From Nocardioides sp. TRM66260-LWL (GTDB lineage Bacteria > Actinomycetota > Actinomycetes > Propionibacteriales > Nocardioidaceae): a stretch of 64,000 nt of DNA. The notes under the pieces were generated by a model. That model worked only from the letters and a program-made list of their open reading frames with translations, was not told the DNA's origin and did not search any database. The DNA lies in the NCBI RefSeq assembly GCF_020075545.1, contig NZ_JAIQZK010000010.1:37627-101626 (forward strand), read 5' to 3'. The position numbers and the translations under genes were made by a program. Below are positions 34,945-43,897 of the stretch, in pieces; position 1 is the stretch's first letter, and the number at the start of each line of letters is the position of its first letter.

Positions 34945-34962
34945 GCCCGTCGGACGACGGGC
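34945..34962 (-). terminator. Short hairpin after hsaF
   Basis: Perfect 8-bp arms GCCCGTCG/CGACGGGC with a 2-nt loop, 40 bp beyond the hsaF stop and before the VOC gene. Probable terminator of hsaE-hsaG-hsaF. Confidence 0.45.
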
Positions 34963-35001
34963 CCTGTCGGTGGGGCTCGACGCCGCGACGACCAGCGCGG
35001 C

Positions 35002-36114
35002 TCACGCGTTCGCCGCCGCCTTGTCCTTCTCGGCCTTCAGCATCAGGGCGATGTCGATGAGCTGGTCCTCCTGGCCGCCGATCAGCTTGCGCCGCCCGGC
35101 CTCGAGCAGGATCTGCGCGCCGGAGACGCCGTAGCGGTCGGCGGCGTTGCCGGCGTGCTTGAGGAAGGACGAGTAGACGCCGGCGTAGCCCATCATCAGC
35201 GTCATCCGGTCCAGCCGGCACTCCTCCGGCATCGCCGGGGCGATGACGTCCTCGGCGGCGTCGACGATCTGCAGGAAGTCGACGCCGGTGCGCCAGCCGA
35301 GCTTGTCGCACACGCCGATGAACGCCTCGAGCGGCGTGTTGCCGGCGCCGGCGCCGAAGCGGCGCACCGAGCCGTCGATCTGGGTCGCGCCGGCGCGGGC
35401 GGCGATGACGGTGTTCGCCACGCCGAGCCCGAGGTTCTCGTGACCGTGGAAGCCGACGTCGGCCTGGTGGCCGATCTCGGCGACGACGGCCGCGACCCGG
35501 TCGGCGGTCTGCTCCATCACCAGGGCGCCGGCGGAGTCGACGACGTAGACGCACTGGCAGCCGGCGTCGACCATGATCCGGGCCTGCCGGGCCAGCACCT
35601 CGGGGCTCTGGGTGTGGCTCATCATCAGGAACCCGACGGTCTCCAGGCCGAGCTCGCGGGCCAGGCCGAAGTGCTGGATCGAGACGTCGGCCTCGGTGCA
35701 GTGCGTGGCGATCCGGCAGATCTGCCCGCCGTTGTCCTGGGCGGCCCGGATGTCGTCCTTGGTGCCGACGCCGGGGAGCATGAGGAAGGCGATCTTCGCC
35801 CGCTGCGCGGTCTCGGCGGCGATCCGGATGAGCTCCTGCTCCGGGGTGCGCGAGAAGCCGTAGTTGAACGACGAGCCGCCGAGGCCGTCGCCGTGCGTCA
35901 CCTCGATCACCGGGATGCCGGAGGCGTCGAGGGCACGGACGATGTCCTCGACCTCGCGCGCGGTGAACTGGTGCCGCTTGTGGTGCGAGCCGTCGCGCAG
36001 GCAGGTGTCGGTGAGCCGCAGGTCGAGGTCGCCGAACGGCTCGTCGCCGTGCGTGCCGGACCAGGTGCGGGCGAGCCGATCGAGCGGGGCGGTCGTGGCG
36101 TGCGTGTCGGTCAT
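35002..36114 (-). CDS. hsaF: 4-Hydroxy-2-oxohexanoate aldolase HsaF
   Basis: 370 residues from ATG 36114. DRE-TIM metallolyase: [17 protein letters not shown] near 33-50 carries the catalytic Arg and metal Asp, and [11 protein letters not shown] near 221 the two metal His. The C-terminal communication domain follows from about 290. It cleaves 4-hydroxy-2-oxohexanoate to pyruvate and propanal, which passes through a tunnel to HsaG. The genes are 1 bp apart, fitting an obligate complex. The N-terminus is about 25 residues longer than in typical homologues. Confidence 0.93.
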   Translation of the reverse strand: MTDTHATTAPLDRLARTWSGTHGDEPFGDLDLRLTDTCLRDGSHHKRHQFTAREVEDIVRALDASGIPVIEVTHGDGLGGSSFNYGFSRTPEQELIRIAAETAQRAKIAFLMLPGVGTKDDIRAAQDNGGQICRIATHCTEADVSIQHFGLARELGLETVGFLMMSHTQSPEVLARQARIMVDAGCQCVYVVDSAGALVMEQTADRVAAVVAEIGHQADVGFHGHENLGLGVANTVIAARAGATQIDGSVRRFGAGAGNTPLEAFIGVCDKLGWRTGVDFLQIVDAAEDVIAPAMPEECRLDRMTLMMGYAGVYSSFLKHAGNAADRYGVSGAQILLEAGRRKLIGGQEDQLIDIALMLKAEKDKAAANA

Positions 36115-36115
36115 C

Positions 36116-37030
36116 TCAGGCTCCAGCCAGGATCGAGCGGGCGATGTTCTGGCCGACCTGGGTGGCGGCGGCCGTCATGATGTCGAGGTTGCCGGCGTAG
36201 GGCGGCAGGAAGTCGCCGGCGCCCTCGACCTCCACGAAGATCGAGACCTTCAGCGCGCCGCGGGTGGCGTCGGAGGGCTCGTCGATCTGCGGCTCCTGGA
36301 GCAGTCGGTAGCCGGGCACGTACTCCTGGACGGCCTTCTCCATCGCGAACACCGAGGCGACGATCGCGTCGCGGTCGGCGTCGGGGTCGACCGCGCAGAA
36401 GATCGTGTCGCGCATGATCATCGGCGGCTCGGCGGGGTTGAGGATGATGATCGCCTTGCCCTGCGCCGCTCCCCCGATCTCGGTGACGCCGCGGCTGGTC
36501 GTGCGGGTGAACTCGTCGATGTTCGCGCGGGTGCCCGGGCCGGCGGAGACGCTGGAGACCGAGGCGACGATCTCGGCGTACGACACCGGCGTGGCCCGCG
36601 AGACCGCGGCGACCATCGGGATCGTGGCCTGCCCGCCGCAGGTGATCATGTTGACGTTCCACGCGCCCACGTGCTCGTCGCCGTTGACCGGCGGGATCAC
36701 CGCGGGGCCGACCGCGGCCGGCGTCAGGTCGACGGCCCGGATGCCGGCCTCCCGGTAGCGCGGCGCGTACTCCCGGTGCACGTAGGCCGAGGTGGCCTCG
36801 AAGAGCAGGTCGGGCAGCTCGTCCTGCTTGAGCAGCCAGTCGACGCCCTCGTGCGAGGCCTCCAGGCCCTTCGACGCGGCGATCCGCAGCCCCTCGGACG
36901 ACGGGTCGACGCCGATCATCCAGCGCGGCTCGATCGGGCCGCCCTGCTCGGCGGAGCGGAGCAGCTTGAACAGCAGGTCGGTGCCGATGTTGCCGGGTCC
37001 GACGATGGCGGCGGTGAGCTTCTGGGCCAC
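36116..37030 (-). CDS. hsaG: Propanal/acetaldehyde dehydrogenase (acylating) HsaG
   Basis: 304 residues from GTG 37030, preceded by AGAGAAGAGG. A longer frame from an ATG at 37093 exists, but its extra residues are the translation of a dispersed repeat. NAD-binding [13 protein letters not shown] near the start, catalytic Cys in [14 protein letters not shown] near 130. It converts propanal from HsaF to propionyl-CoA with NAD+ and CoA. Confidence 0.93.
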   Translation of the reverse strand: MAQKLTAAIVGPGNIGTDLLFKLLRSAEQGGPIEPRWMIGVDPSSEGLRIAASKGLEASHEGVDWLLKQDELPDLLFEATSAYVHREYAPRYREAGIRAVDLTPAAVGPAVIPPVNGDEHVGAWNVNMITCGGQATIPMVAAVSRATPVSYAEIVASVSSVSAGPGTRANIDEFTRTTSRGVTEIGGAAQGKAIIILNPAEPPMIMRDTIFCAVDPDADRDAIVASVFAMEKAVQEYVPGYRLLQEPQIDEPSDATRGALKVSIFVEVEGAGDFLPPYAGNLDIMTAAATQVGQNIARSILAGA

Positions 37031-37072
37031 GGGGCCTCTTCTCTCTGGTGCGGCGGGTGCGGTGGGTGCGGG

Positions 37073-37093
37073 GGTCTCGACAAGCTCGACCAC
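37073..37093. repeat. Dispersed 21-bp repeat (GGTCTCGACAAGCTCGACCAC)
   Basis: 21-bp copy identical to the minus strand of 63348-63368. It lies in the 81-bp gap between hsaE and hsaG and is a single arm, not a full hairpin. Similar GGTCGAG-type intergenic repeats are known in several actinobacterial genomes. Confidence 0.7.
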
Positions 37094-37111
37094 CGCGGCG
37101 GGGAGGGCCGG

Positions 37112-37942
37112 TCAGGCGAAGGTGGCGACCAGCGGGGCGAAGCCGCTGATCGACGCCTCGACGGTCTGGCCGGCGGCGAACTGGACGAACGGGCCGAGGG
37201 CGCCGGAGAGGACCAGGTGGCCGGCGCGCAGCGGGTCGCCGTAGCGGTGGGCCTGGATCGCCAGCCAGCGCAGCGCCTCGAGCGGGTCGCCCAGGCAGGC
37301 GGCGCCGGTGCCCTCCGAGCGGACCTCGCCGTCGATGCTCAGGCTCATCACCACCTCGACCGGCTCCACCTCGTCGAGCGGACGTCCGGCCGCGCGGTCG
37401 GCGACGACGAACAGCCCGCTGGAGGCGTTGTCGGCGACGGTGTCGGTGAAGCCGATGTCCCAGCCCGAGATGCGCGAGTCGACGATCTCCAGGGCCGGCA
37501 GCACGAGCGCGACCGCGGAGCGGACGAGCGCGGGCGTGATCTCCTCCTCGTCGGCCGGCGCGAGGTCGGCGCCGAGCACGAAGGCGACCTCCGCCTCGAC
37601 CCGGGGCTGGAGGAGCGCGTCCATGGGGATCGGCGCGAGCGCGCTGACGTCCATCTCGTCGAGCAGGTAGCCGAAGTCGGGCTGGTCGACGCCGAGCTGG
37701 CGCTGCACCGCCTCGGAGGTCGCGCCGATCTTGCGGCCGACCACGCGGGCCCCGGCGTCGAGGCGCCGGCGGACGAGGCCCTGCTGCACGGCGTACGCGG
37801 CGTCGAGGTCGTCGGTGCCGATCAGGTCGCGCACCGGCGCGCAGGGCGTGCGGGTCGCGAGCGCGCCGGCGAGCCGCTCGACGGCCTGCTCGACCCGCGG
37901 GGCGACGGACGGCGTCACGATGGTGTCGGAGGTCACCTGCAC
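37112..37942 (-). CDS. hsaE: 2-Hydroxyhexa-2,4-dienoate hydratase HsaE
   Basis: 276 residues from GTG 37942; a second GTG at 37936 is equally possible and would cost two residues. MhpD/FAH-like fold: GRKIGATSEAVQRQLG near 78, PRVEAEVAFVLGADL near 115 and SGWDIGFTDTVADNASSG near 160. It hydrates the HsaD product to 4-hydroxy-2-oxohexanoate, the HsaF substrate. It heads hsaE-hsaG-hsaF, divergent from kstD over a KstR box only a few bases upstream, so the transcript may be nearly leaderless. Order equals Rv3536c-Rv3534c. Confidence 0.92.
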   Translation of the reverse strand: MQVTSDTIVTPSVAPRVEQAVERLAGALATRTPCAPVRDLIGTDDLDAAYAVQQGLVRRRLDAGARVVGRKIGATSEAVQRQLGVDQPDFGYLLDEMDVSALAPIPMDALLQPRVEAEVAFVLGADLAPADEEEITPALVRSAVALVLPALEIVDSRISGWDIGFTDTVADNASSGLFVVADRAAGRPLDEVEPVEVVMSLSIDGEVRSEGTGAACLGDPLEALRWLAIQAHRYGDPLRAGHLVLSGALGPFVQFAAGQTVEASISGFAPLVATFA

Positions 37943-37946
37943 ATAG

Positions 37947-37960
37947 TAGAACCTGTTACA
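37947..37960. promoter_or_regulatory. KstR operator between hsaE and kstD
   Basis: TAGAACCTGTTACA fits TnnAACnnGTTnnA fully. It fills most of the 28-bp gap between the divergent starts (hsaE GTG 37942, kstD ATG 37971), so binding must block both promoters. Confidence 0.85.
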
Positions 37961-37970
37961 GTTTTGTGCC

Positions 37971-39695
37971 ATGACGGGTGGTTCGACGGGCGCCCTGCCC
38001 GCAGAGGTCGATGTCGTCGTCGTCGGAGCCGGAGCCGCGGGCATGTCCGCCGCGCTGCGCGCCGCCGACCACGGCCTGGAGACGGTGCTGCTGGAGAAGA
38101 GCGGCCACTTCGGCGGGTCGACGGCCCGCAGCGGCGGCGGGGTGTGGATCCCCGGCAACTACGCGCTGCGCGAGGCCGGACAGGTCGCGCCCGACGACGC
38201 CGCCCAGGCCGAGCTCTACCTCGACTCCATCGTCGGCGACGTCGTCCCGAAGGTGCGGCGCGACACCTACCTGCGCCGCGGTCCCGAGGTCATGGACTTC
38301 CTCAAGGCGCGCACCCCGCTGCGCTTCCGCTGGGTGCCGCAGTACGCCGACTACCACCCCGAGGCGCCCGGTGGCCGAGCGGCCGGACGCTCCGCCGAGC
38401 CCGTCCCGATGGACGCGCGCTTCCTCGGCGCCGAGCTCGAGCGGCTGCACCCGCAGTACACCAAGGCGCCGGCGAACATGATCGTCACGCAGGCGGACTT
38501 CCGGAAGATCAGCCTGGGGCTGCGCACCGTCCGCGGCCCGATCACCATGGTGATGGTGCTGCTGCGCCGCATCGTCAGCCTGCTGCTGCGCCGGCGCATG
38601 TACGCGATGGGCAACGCGATCGCGATCAGCCTGCGCAAGGGCCTCATGGACGCCGGGGTGCCGGTGCACTACGAGTCGCCGCTCGCGGACCTGCTGGTCG
38701 AGGACGGCCGGGTGGTCGGCGTCGTCGTCGAGCGCGACGGCGTGCGCCACGAGGTGCGAGCGCGGCGTGGCGTCGTGCTCGGCAGCGGCGGCTTCGAGCG
38801 CAACCTCGCGCTGCGCGAGCAGTACCAGCCGAAGCCCACCTCGGTGGACTGGACGACCGGCTCGCAGTTCAACGACGGCGCCGGCCACGTGGCCGGCATG
38901 GCAGCCGGCGCGGCCGTCGACCTGATGGACGACGCGTGGTGGGGCCCGACCATCCCGCTGCCGTCGGGCCCGTGGTTCTGCCTGGCGGAGCGCAACCTGC
39001 CCGGCTCGATCATCGTCAACGGCGAGGGCCGCCGGTTCATGAACGAGGCGCTCCCCTACGTCGAGGCCACCCACGCCATCTACGCCGGGGAGGCCACCGG
39101 CGTCCCGCACGTGCCGGCCTGGATGATCATCGACCAGCGCTACCGCGACCGGTACCTCTTCGCCGGGCTCTTCCCGCGCCAGCCGTTCCCCGGCCGCTGG
39201 TACAAGTACGGCACCATCCGCAAGGCGTCGAGCATCGAGGCGCTCGCCGCCGAGATCGACGTGCCCGCCGAGAACCTGGCCGCGACCCTGGAGCGGTTCA
39301 ACGGCTTCGCCCGCACCGGCGTCGACGAGGACTTCCACCGCGGCGAGTCGGCCTACGACAAGTACTACTCCGACCCGACGGTGAAGCCGAACCCGTCGCT
39401 GCACGTCATCGACGAGGCGCCGTTCTACGCCGTCAAGATCGTGCCGGGCGACCTCGGCACCAAGGGCGGCCTGGTCACCGACGAGCACGCCCGCGTGCTG
39501 CGTCCCGACGGCTCGACGATCGAGGGCCTCTACGCGGCCGGGAACGTCTCCTCGGCCGTCATGGGGCACACCTACCCCGGCCCGGGCGGCACCATCGGCC
39601 CCGCGCTGGTCTTCGGCTACCTGGCCGCCGACGACATCGCCGAGCGGACGCACGCCGCGGCCGCCGTCCGGACCCCGGCGGAGGAGACGGCCTGA
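37971..39695 (+). CDS. kstD: 3-Ketosteroid delta1-dehydrogenase
   Basis: 574 residues. FAD-binding GxGxxG loop VVVGAGAAGMSAAL at about 17-30, GGSTARSGGGVWIPGN near 49-64, VNGEGRRFMNEALPY near 350, and the C-terminal HTYPGPGGTIGPALVFGY with the conserved Tyr and Gly of the active site. It introduces the 1,2 double bond in 3-ketosteroids; together with 9-alpha-hydroxylation (KshAB, not in this window) this breaks ring B. It is followed directly by the hydratase gene with a 1-nt overlap, as Rv3537-Rv3538. Confidence 0.94.
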   Translation: MTGGSTGALPAEVDVVVVGAGAAGMSAALRAADHGLETVLLEKSGHFGGSTARSGGGVWIPGNYALREAGQVAPDDAAQAELYLDSIVGDVVPKVRRDTYLRRGPEVMDFLKARTPLRFRWVPQYADYHPEAPGGRAAGRSAEPVPMDARFLGAELERLHPQYTKAPANMIVTQADFRKISLGLRTVRGPITMVMVLLRRIVSLLLRRRMYAMGNAIAISLRKGLMDAGVPVHYESPLADLLVEDGRVVGVVVERDGVRHEVRARRGVVLGSGGFERNLALREQYQPKPTSVDWTTGSQFNDGAGHVAGMAAGAAVDLMDDAWWGPTIPLPSGPWFCLAERNLPGSIIVNGEGRRFMNEALPYVEATHAIYAGEATGVPHVPAWMIIDQRYRDRYLFAGLFPRQPFPGRWYKYGTIRKASSIEALAAEIDVPAENLAATLERFNGFARTGVDEDFHRGESAYDKYYSDPTVKPNPSLHVIDEAPFYAVKIVPGDLGTKGGLVTDEHARVLRPDGSTIEGLYAAGNVSSAVMGHTYPGPGGTIGPALVFGYLAADDIAERTHAAAAVRTPAEETA

Positions 39696-40579
39696 TGCCC
39701 ATCGACCCGTCGGTGGCGATCGGCGCCACCACCGGCACCACGACGTTCTCGTGGGCCGAGAGCGACGTGCTGCTCTACCACCTGGCGATCGGCGCCGGCT
39801 CGGCGCCGGGCGACTTCGTCTCCCCCGCCGCCCTGCGCCTGACCCTCGACGGCCCGGCGCTGCAGGTGCTGCCGTCGTTCGCGGTGGTCGCGCCGACGTT
39901 CCACGCCACCGACCCGCCGCCGCTCGACCTGCCCGGCTGCGAGATCGACCTCGCGCAGGTCGTGCACGGCTCGCAGTCGGTGCGGCTCGCCGGCCCGCTG
40001 CCGACCCACGGCACCGCGACGCTGACGACCCGCATCACCGACGTCTGGGACAAGGGCAGGGCGGCGGTCATCTGGCAGGAGGGCACCGCGGTCGACGCCG
40101 ACGGCGCCGAGCTGTGGCGGGCGCGCTCCTCGATCTTCGTGCGCGGCGAGGGTGGCTTCGGCGGCGACCGCGGCGGCTCCGAGCCCGTCGTCGTGCCCGA
40201 GCGGGCGCCCGACGCCGAGGTCGTCTACGCGGTGACCCCGCAGCAGGCCCTCCTCTACCGGCTCTGCGGCGACCGCAACCCGCTGCACGCCGACCCCGAC
40301 TTCGCCAAAGCCGCCGGCTTCCCGGCGCCGATCCTGCACGGCCTGTGCTCCTACGGCATCGCGCTGCGCAGCCTGACCGACGCGCTGCTCGACGGCGACG
40401 CGAGCGCCGTCGGCGGGTTCACCGCCCGGTTCGCCGGCGTGGTCTTCCCCGGCGAGACCATCGGAGTGCGCGGCTGGCGCGAGGACGGCCGGGTCGTGGG
40501 CTCCGCCCACGTCGTCGCCCCCGGCTCGGAGCGCGACGGCGCGCCCGTGCTGGCCGACGTCGTGCTCGAGACCGCCTGA
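39695..40579 (+). CDS. MaoC-type 2-enoyl-CoA hydratase, Hsd4B/ChsH3 (Rv3538-like)
   Basis: 294 residues from ATG 39695. Double hot-dog enoyl-CoA hydratase 2: an N-terminal degenerate hot dog, and a C-terminal one with the catalytic motif YRLCGDRNPLHADP near 192 and PILHGLCSYG near 220. R-specific hydratases of this type hydrate 2-enoyl-CoA esters; the tuberculosis counterpart acts on a steroid side-chain intermediate. No SDR or SCP2 domain is fused, unlike eukaryotic MFE-2. It ends 6 bp before the convergent 2H phosphoesterase stop, with no room for a hairpin. Confidence 0.88.
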   Translation: MPIDPSVAIGATTGTTTFSWAESDVLLYHLAIGAGSAPGDFVSPAALRLTLDGPALQVLPSFAVVAPTFHATDPPPLDLPGCEIDLAQVVHGSQSVRLAGPLPTHGTATLTTRITDVWDKGRAAVIWQEGTAVDADGAELWRARSSIFVRGEGGFGGDRGGSEPVVVPERAPDAEVVYAVTPQQALLYRLCGDRNPLHADPDFAKAAGFPAPILHGLCSYGIALRSLTDALLDGDASAVGGFTARFAGVVFPGETIGVRGWREDGRVVGSAHVVAPGSERDGAPVLADVVLETA

Positions 40580-40584
40580 CGGGC

Positions 40585-41118
40585 TCAGCGAGCCTGCGCC
40601 ACCACGGTGACCCGGCCCCGCTCGGGGTCCCAGCGGCGCAGCTCGCTGAGCACGATCTCCTCGTCGGCCGGCGCCGCCTCGAGCGCCTCCAGCGCCCGCG
40701 GGACGTCGGCCCGCGGCACCCGCCGCGCCAGCGTGACGTGGGGCAGCCAGCCGGGGAAGCGGCGGTCGGGCACCTGCACCCGCAGCGCCAGCACCCGGCG
40801 CACGACGTCGTCGTCCAGCTCCAGCGCCCGGGCGATCGTCACCGAGCCGGTCGAGCCTAGCAGCAGCAGACCCGACAGCCGGCCGGTGACCGGGAGCAGG
40901 GAGCCGACCCGGACGATCGCGACGTCCAGGGCCTCCTGGCTCAGCTCTGGCCCCGACACCAGCGTCGCGTGCGGCACGTCGGAGACGCCCGGACGCGCCA
41001 GCTGCGAGGGCAGACCGGCGTCGGCCAGTGCCTGCCACTGCGCCCGGACGAGCGCGCGGCCGGCCTCGTCGGGCACCAGCTCGAGGGCGTGCACGGGCAT
41101 CGTCGGATCGACGCTCAC
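40585..41118 (-). CDS. 2'-5' RNA ligase-like 2H phosphoesterase
   Basis: 177 residues from GTG 41118, which overlaps the upstream stop (GTGA); an ATG six codons later (41100) is the alternative. The two defining HxT motifs are present: H50 in PHATL and H127 in PHVTL, each after a Pro. 2H enzymes hydrolyse or ligate 2',3'-cyclic or 2'-5' phosphodiester links in RNA or nucleotides. It is the last gene of the overlapping photolyase-like/DUF480-methyltransferase operon. Substrate unknown. Confidence 0.85.
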   Translation of the reverse strand: MSVDPTMPVHALELVPDEAGRALVRAQWQALADAGLPSQLARPGVSDVPHATLVSGPELSQEALDVAIVRVGSLLPVTGRLSGLLLLGSTGSVTIARALELDDDVVRRVLALRVQVPDRRFPGWLPHVTLARRVPRADVPRALEALEAAPADEEIVLSELRRWDPERGRVTVVAQAR

Positions 41119-42380
41119 GCCGGCCGACGGGCGAGCAGGTAGAGCCGTTCGGTGGCCTCGTCCCGGGCGACGATGGGCCCGCGGCGGTACCACTCGACGT
41201 CGACCAGGCCGGCGTCGGCGAGCACGCGCGCGACGGCGTGCTCGTCGTGCAGCGCGATGTCGACGTCGACCCGCTGCTCGAACCACACCGGCTGGTGCTT
41301 CACGGCGCCGCCCGCGGGACCGGCGTGCAGGGCGAGCACGAGCCAGCCGTCGGGCAGCAGCGGGCGCGCCAGCGCCGCGACGGCCTCGGGCAGCTCGCTG
41401 GCCGCCAGGTGGATGAGGGAGTACCAGGCGACGACGGCCGCCCAGCCCTCGGCCCGCTCGGGTCGCAGCAGGCGGCGCAGGTCGCCCTCGCCGAAGCGCA
41501 GGTCGGGGAAGCGGCGCCGCGCCTCGGCGACCATCGCCGGGCTGACGTCCAGCCCCTGCGCCGGCGCGCCGAGCCCGGCCAGGTGCGCGGTGACGTGGCC
41601 CGGGCCCGAGCCGACCTCGATCAGCGGTGCGCCGAGCGCGACGGCGTGCGCCGCTACCCGTCCCAGCAGCCACTGCTCGAACGGCATCCGCGCCAGCTCC
41701 GGGACGAGCCGCTCGGCGTAGGGCGCGGCGATCGCGTCGTAGGTCGCGACGACCGTCGCGTCGCGGGTGCCGGCGCCGACCCCCAGCAGCGCCTCGGTGC
41801 CGCCGCCGGCCGACCCCGTCGACGCCGACGACACGTGCGAAGCAGACGACGCAGATGCCGGGGCGACGGGCTCGGCGTCGCCGAGCAGGTGCCGCCAGCG
41901 GTGGTCCTGCTCGCGGGGGCGTCGCTCGAGCCGCTCGACCAGCGGCTCCGGGCGTGCGGCGAGCGCTACGAGCGTGCGCTGGACGTCGTCGCGGTCGGCG
42001 AAGGGGTGGAGCCGCTCGGTGCGGGTGCGCAGCTCCCCGGGCGACTGCGGGCCGCGCAGCAGCAGGACGGTCAGGACGGCCCGGGCGGCCGCGTGCTGCT
42101 CTCCGGCGAGGCCCAGCGCCTCGTCGAGGGTCTGGTGGTGCTTGAGGGTGCGGCGGCCGGTGTCGGACCAGACGATCCGCAGCAGCCCGCGCGCCTTGAG
42201 CGCCTTCGCGACCTCCTCGATCGTGCGCTCGTCGAGGTCCATCACCGGCTCGCGGCTGCTGGTCTGGTTGCAGGCGGTGCGCAGCGCCGTCAGGGTCAGG
42301 GGGTAGGTGGCCGGCACGGTCACCTGCTTCTCCAGCAGCGCGCCGAGGACCCGCTGCTCGACCGGGTCGAGGACGATCAC
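41115..42380 (-). CDS. DUF480 (YceH-like) - SAM methyltransferase fusion
   Basis: 421 residues from GTG 42380, overlapping the photolyase-like stop. Residues 1-170 are a complete DUF480/YceH double winged-helix unit: LDPVEQRVLGALLEKQVTVP, YPLTLTALRTACNQTSSREP. A Ser/Ala/Gly-rich linker (about 172-205) leads to a class I methyltransferase (about 210-421) with motif I LIEVGSGPGHVTAHLA near 253 and LDVSPAMVAEAR near 278. DUF480 proteins are normally separate and of unknown role. The fusion suggests nucleic-acid or regulator-guided methylation, but the substrate is open. No frame break was seen. Confidence 0.88.
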   Translation of the reverse strand: MIVLDPVEQRVLGALLEKQVTVPATYPLTLTALRTACNQTSSREPVMDLDERTIEEVAKALKARGLLRIVWSDTGRRTLKHHQTLDEALGLAGEQHAAARAVLTVLLLRGPQSPGELRTRTERLHPFADRDDVQRTLVALAARPEPLVERLERRPREQDHRWRHLLGDAEPVAPASASSASHVSSASTGSAGGGTEALLGVGAGTRDATVVATYDAIAAPYAERLVPELARMPFEQWLLGRVAAHAVALGAPLIEVGSGPGHVTAHLAGLGAPAQGLDVSPAMVAEARRRFPDLRFGEGDLRRLLRPERAEGWAAVVAWYSLIHLAASELPEAVAALARPLLPDGWLVLALHAGPAGGAVKHQPVWFEQRVDVDIALHDEHAVARVLADAGLVDVEWYRRGPIVARDEATERLYLLARRPA

Positions 42381-43852
42381 GCGGGCGACCCTAGCCAGGC
42401 CTGGGCCCGCTTCGTGTGGGCGGCCTTCTTGGCCGGGTCGAGCCGGTCGTAGAGGGTGGCGATCATCTGCGAGCGCGGGTTGCCGGCGAAGACGTCGTGG
42501 TGGTCGCGCACGAACGTCCAGTAGAGGGCGTCCCAGTCGGCCTCCCAGTCGCCCCGGGGCAGGTCGCTCATCTTGCGCAGGTAGTTCGAGCCCGACACGT
42601 ACGGCTTGGTCGTGATCGCCGGGCCGGCGGCGAACTGGCTCATCGCGTAGACGTTGGGCACCATCACCCAGTCGTAGGCGTCGATGAACATCTCCATGAA
42701 CCACTCGTAGGCGGCGTCGGGCTCGGCGCGCAGCAGGCACAGCGCGTTGCCGAAGACCATCAGCCGCTCGATGTGGTGGGCGTAGGCGGTGTCGAGCACC
42801 CGCTCGAGGCACAGGTCGACGGGGGCCAGGCCGGTCGAGGCGGTCCACCAGCCGGGGTCGAGGCGCTGCGCGTGCTCGAGGTGGTTGGTGCTGCGCATCC
42901 GGCGGCCGAACCACACGTAGGTTGCGCGCATGTACTCCCGCCAGCCGATCACCTGCCGCACGAAGCCCTCGAGGGAGGCGATCGGCACGTCGTCGGCGCG
43001 TTCGAGGACCAGCTCGAGCACCCGCTGCGGCGAGATCAGGCCGATGTTGAGCGCCGGGGTCAGCAGGGCGTGGAAGACGAACCCGTGCTGGCGCGAGATG
43101 GCGTCCTCGTAGGGCCCGAACTGCTCCAGACGCTCGTCGAGGAAGGCGACGAAGGAGGCCTCGGCCTCCTCGTGCGACGTCGGCCAGCGGAACGACTCGG
43201 TCCGACCGGGGTTGTCGGGGAACGCCTCGGCGACCCAGGCGATCGCGTCGGTCACCGCGGCGTGCTGCTCGATCGCCGGGACGTCGGGCACCGGGTGGTT
43301 CCTGGGGAGCTTCTTGCGGTTCTCCTCGTCGAAGCTCCACCTGCCGCCCACGGGCGCGCCGTCGCCCTCGACCAGCACGTCCAGCCGGCGTCGCTGCCAG
43401 GCGTAGAAGTGCTGCATGCGGGCGAACTTCGCGCTGGTGGTGCCGCGGTACTCCTCGAGCTGCGATCGAGTGGTGAGGAAGCCCGGCGACTCCCGCCAGT
43501 CGGTGACGACGTCGGCGAGGTCGCGCTCGAGCCAGTCGTCCACGACGTCGAAGCAGCTCACCTCGGACGGTCGGAGGTCGGCGAGCAGGGCGTCGAGCTG
43601 AGCGCGGGAGGTCTGGTCGGCGTCGGTGCGGACGTGGTGGACGGTGCGGCCCGCGTCGCGCAGACGCGCGGCGAAGCGCTCCATCGACGCACGGTGCAGC
43701 ACGAGCTTCTGCCGGTGGAAGCGGTACTGGCGGAACAGCAGGTCGTGCTCGACCAGCACGAGCACGGTGCTCTCCGGCTCGTCGAGGTGCTCGAGGAAGA
43801 GCTGGTGGGGCAGCACCAGCCGCACGGGCGGGGACGACGGGACAGCCGACAT
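42377..43852 (-). CDS. Cryptochrome/photolyase-like protein (PhrB clade) without Fe-S cysteines
   Basis: 491 residues from ATG 43852. It matches the bacterial FeS-type (6-4) photolyase-related family: VLPHQLFLEHLDEPESTVLV, KFARMQHFYAWQRRRLDVLV, FGPYEDAISRQHGFVFHALL, YAHHIERLMVFGNALCLL and YDWVMVPNVYAMSQFA. In the family a C-terminal cluster CxxC...CP follows KMS; here the stretch KMSDLPRGDWEADWDALYW at about 427-445 has none, although a Cys remains in VDLCLERV. It thus probably lacks the [4Fe-4S] cluster. FAD binding is expected. Repair versus light sensing cannot be decided. Confidence 0.88.
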   Translation of the reverse strand: MSAVPSSPPVRLVLPHQLFLEHLDEPESTVLVLVEHDLLFRQYRFHRQKLVLHRASMERFAARLRDAGRTVHHVRTDADQTSRAQLDALLADLRPSEVSCFDVVDDWLERDLADVVTDWRESPGFLTTRSQLEEYRGTTSAKFARMQHFYAWQRRRLDVLVEGDGAPVGGRWSFDEENRKKLPRNHPVPDVPAIEQHAAVTDAIAWVAEAFPDNPGRTESFRWPTSHEEAEASFVAFLDERLEQFGPYEDAISRQHGFVFHALLTPALNIGLISPQRVLELVLERADDVPIASLEGFVRQVIGWREYMRATYVWFGRRMRSTNHLEHAQRLDPGWWTASTGLAPVDLCLERVLDTAYAHHIERLMVFGNALCLLRAEPDAAYEWFMEMFIDAYDWVMVPNVYAMSQFAAGPAITTKPYVSGSNYLRKMSDLPRGDWEADWDALYWTFVRDHHDVFAGNPRSQMIATLYDRLDPAKKAAHTKRAQAWLGSPA

Positions 43853-43897
43853 GACACGAGCCTAGGAAGCCGCCGGTTGCGGCCTAGGCTGACGCAC

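Noticed and set aside
37031..37093. Upstream ATG start for hsaG
   Set aside because: The added residues are encoded by the dispersed repeat at 37073; a good ribosome site precedes GTG 37030.
35864..40579. 1571-codon frame that would fuse several genes
   Set aside because: Only its last 294 codons (from 39695) resemble a family, the MaoC hydratase. The rest is the out-of-frame or antisense reading of hsaF, hsaG, hsaE and kstD.
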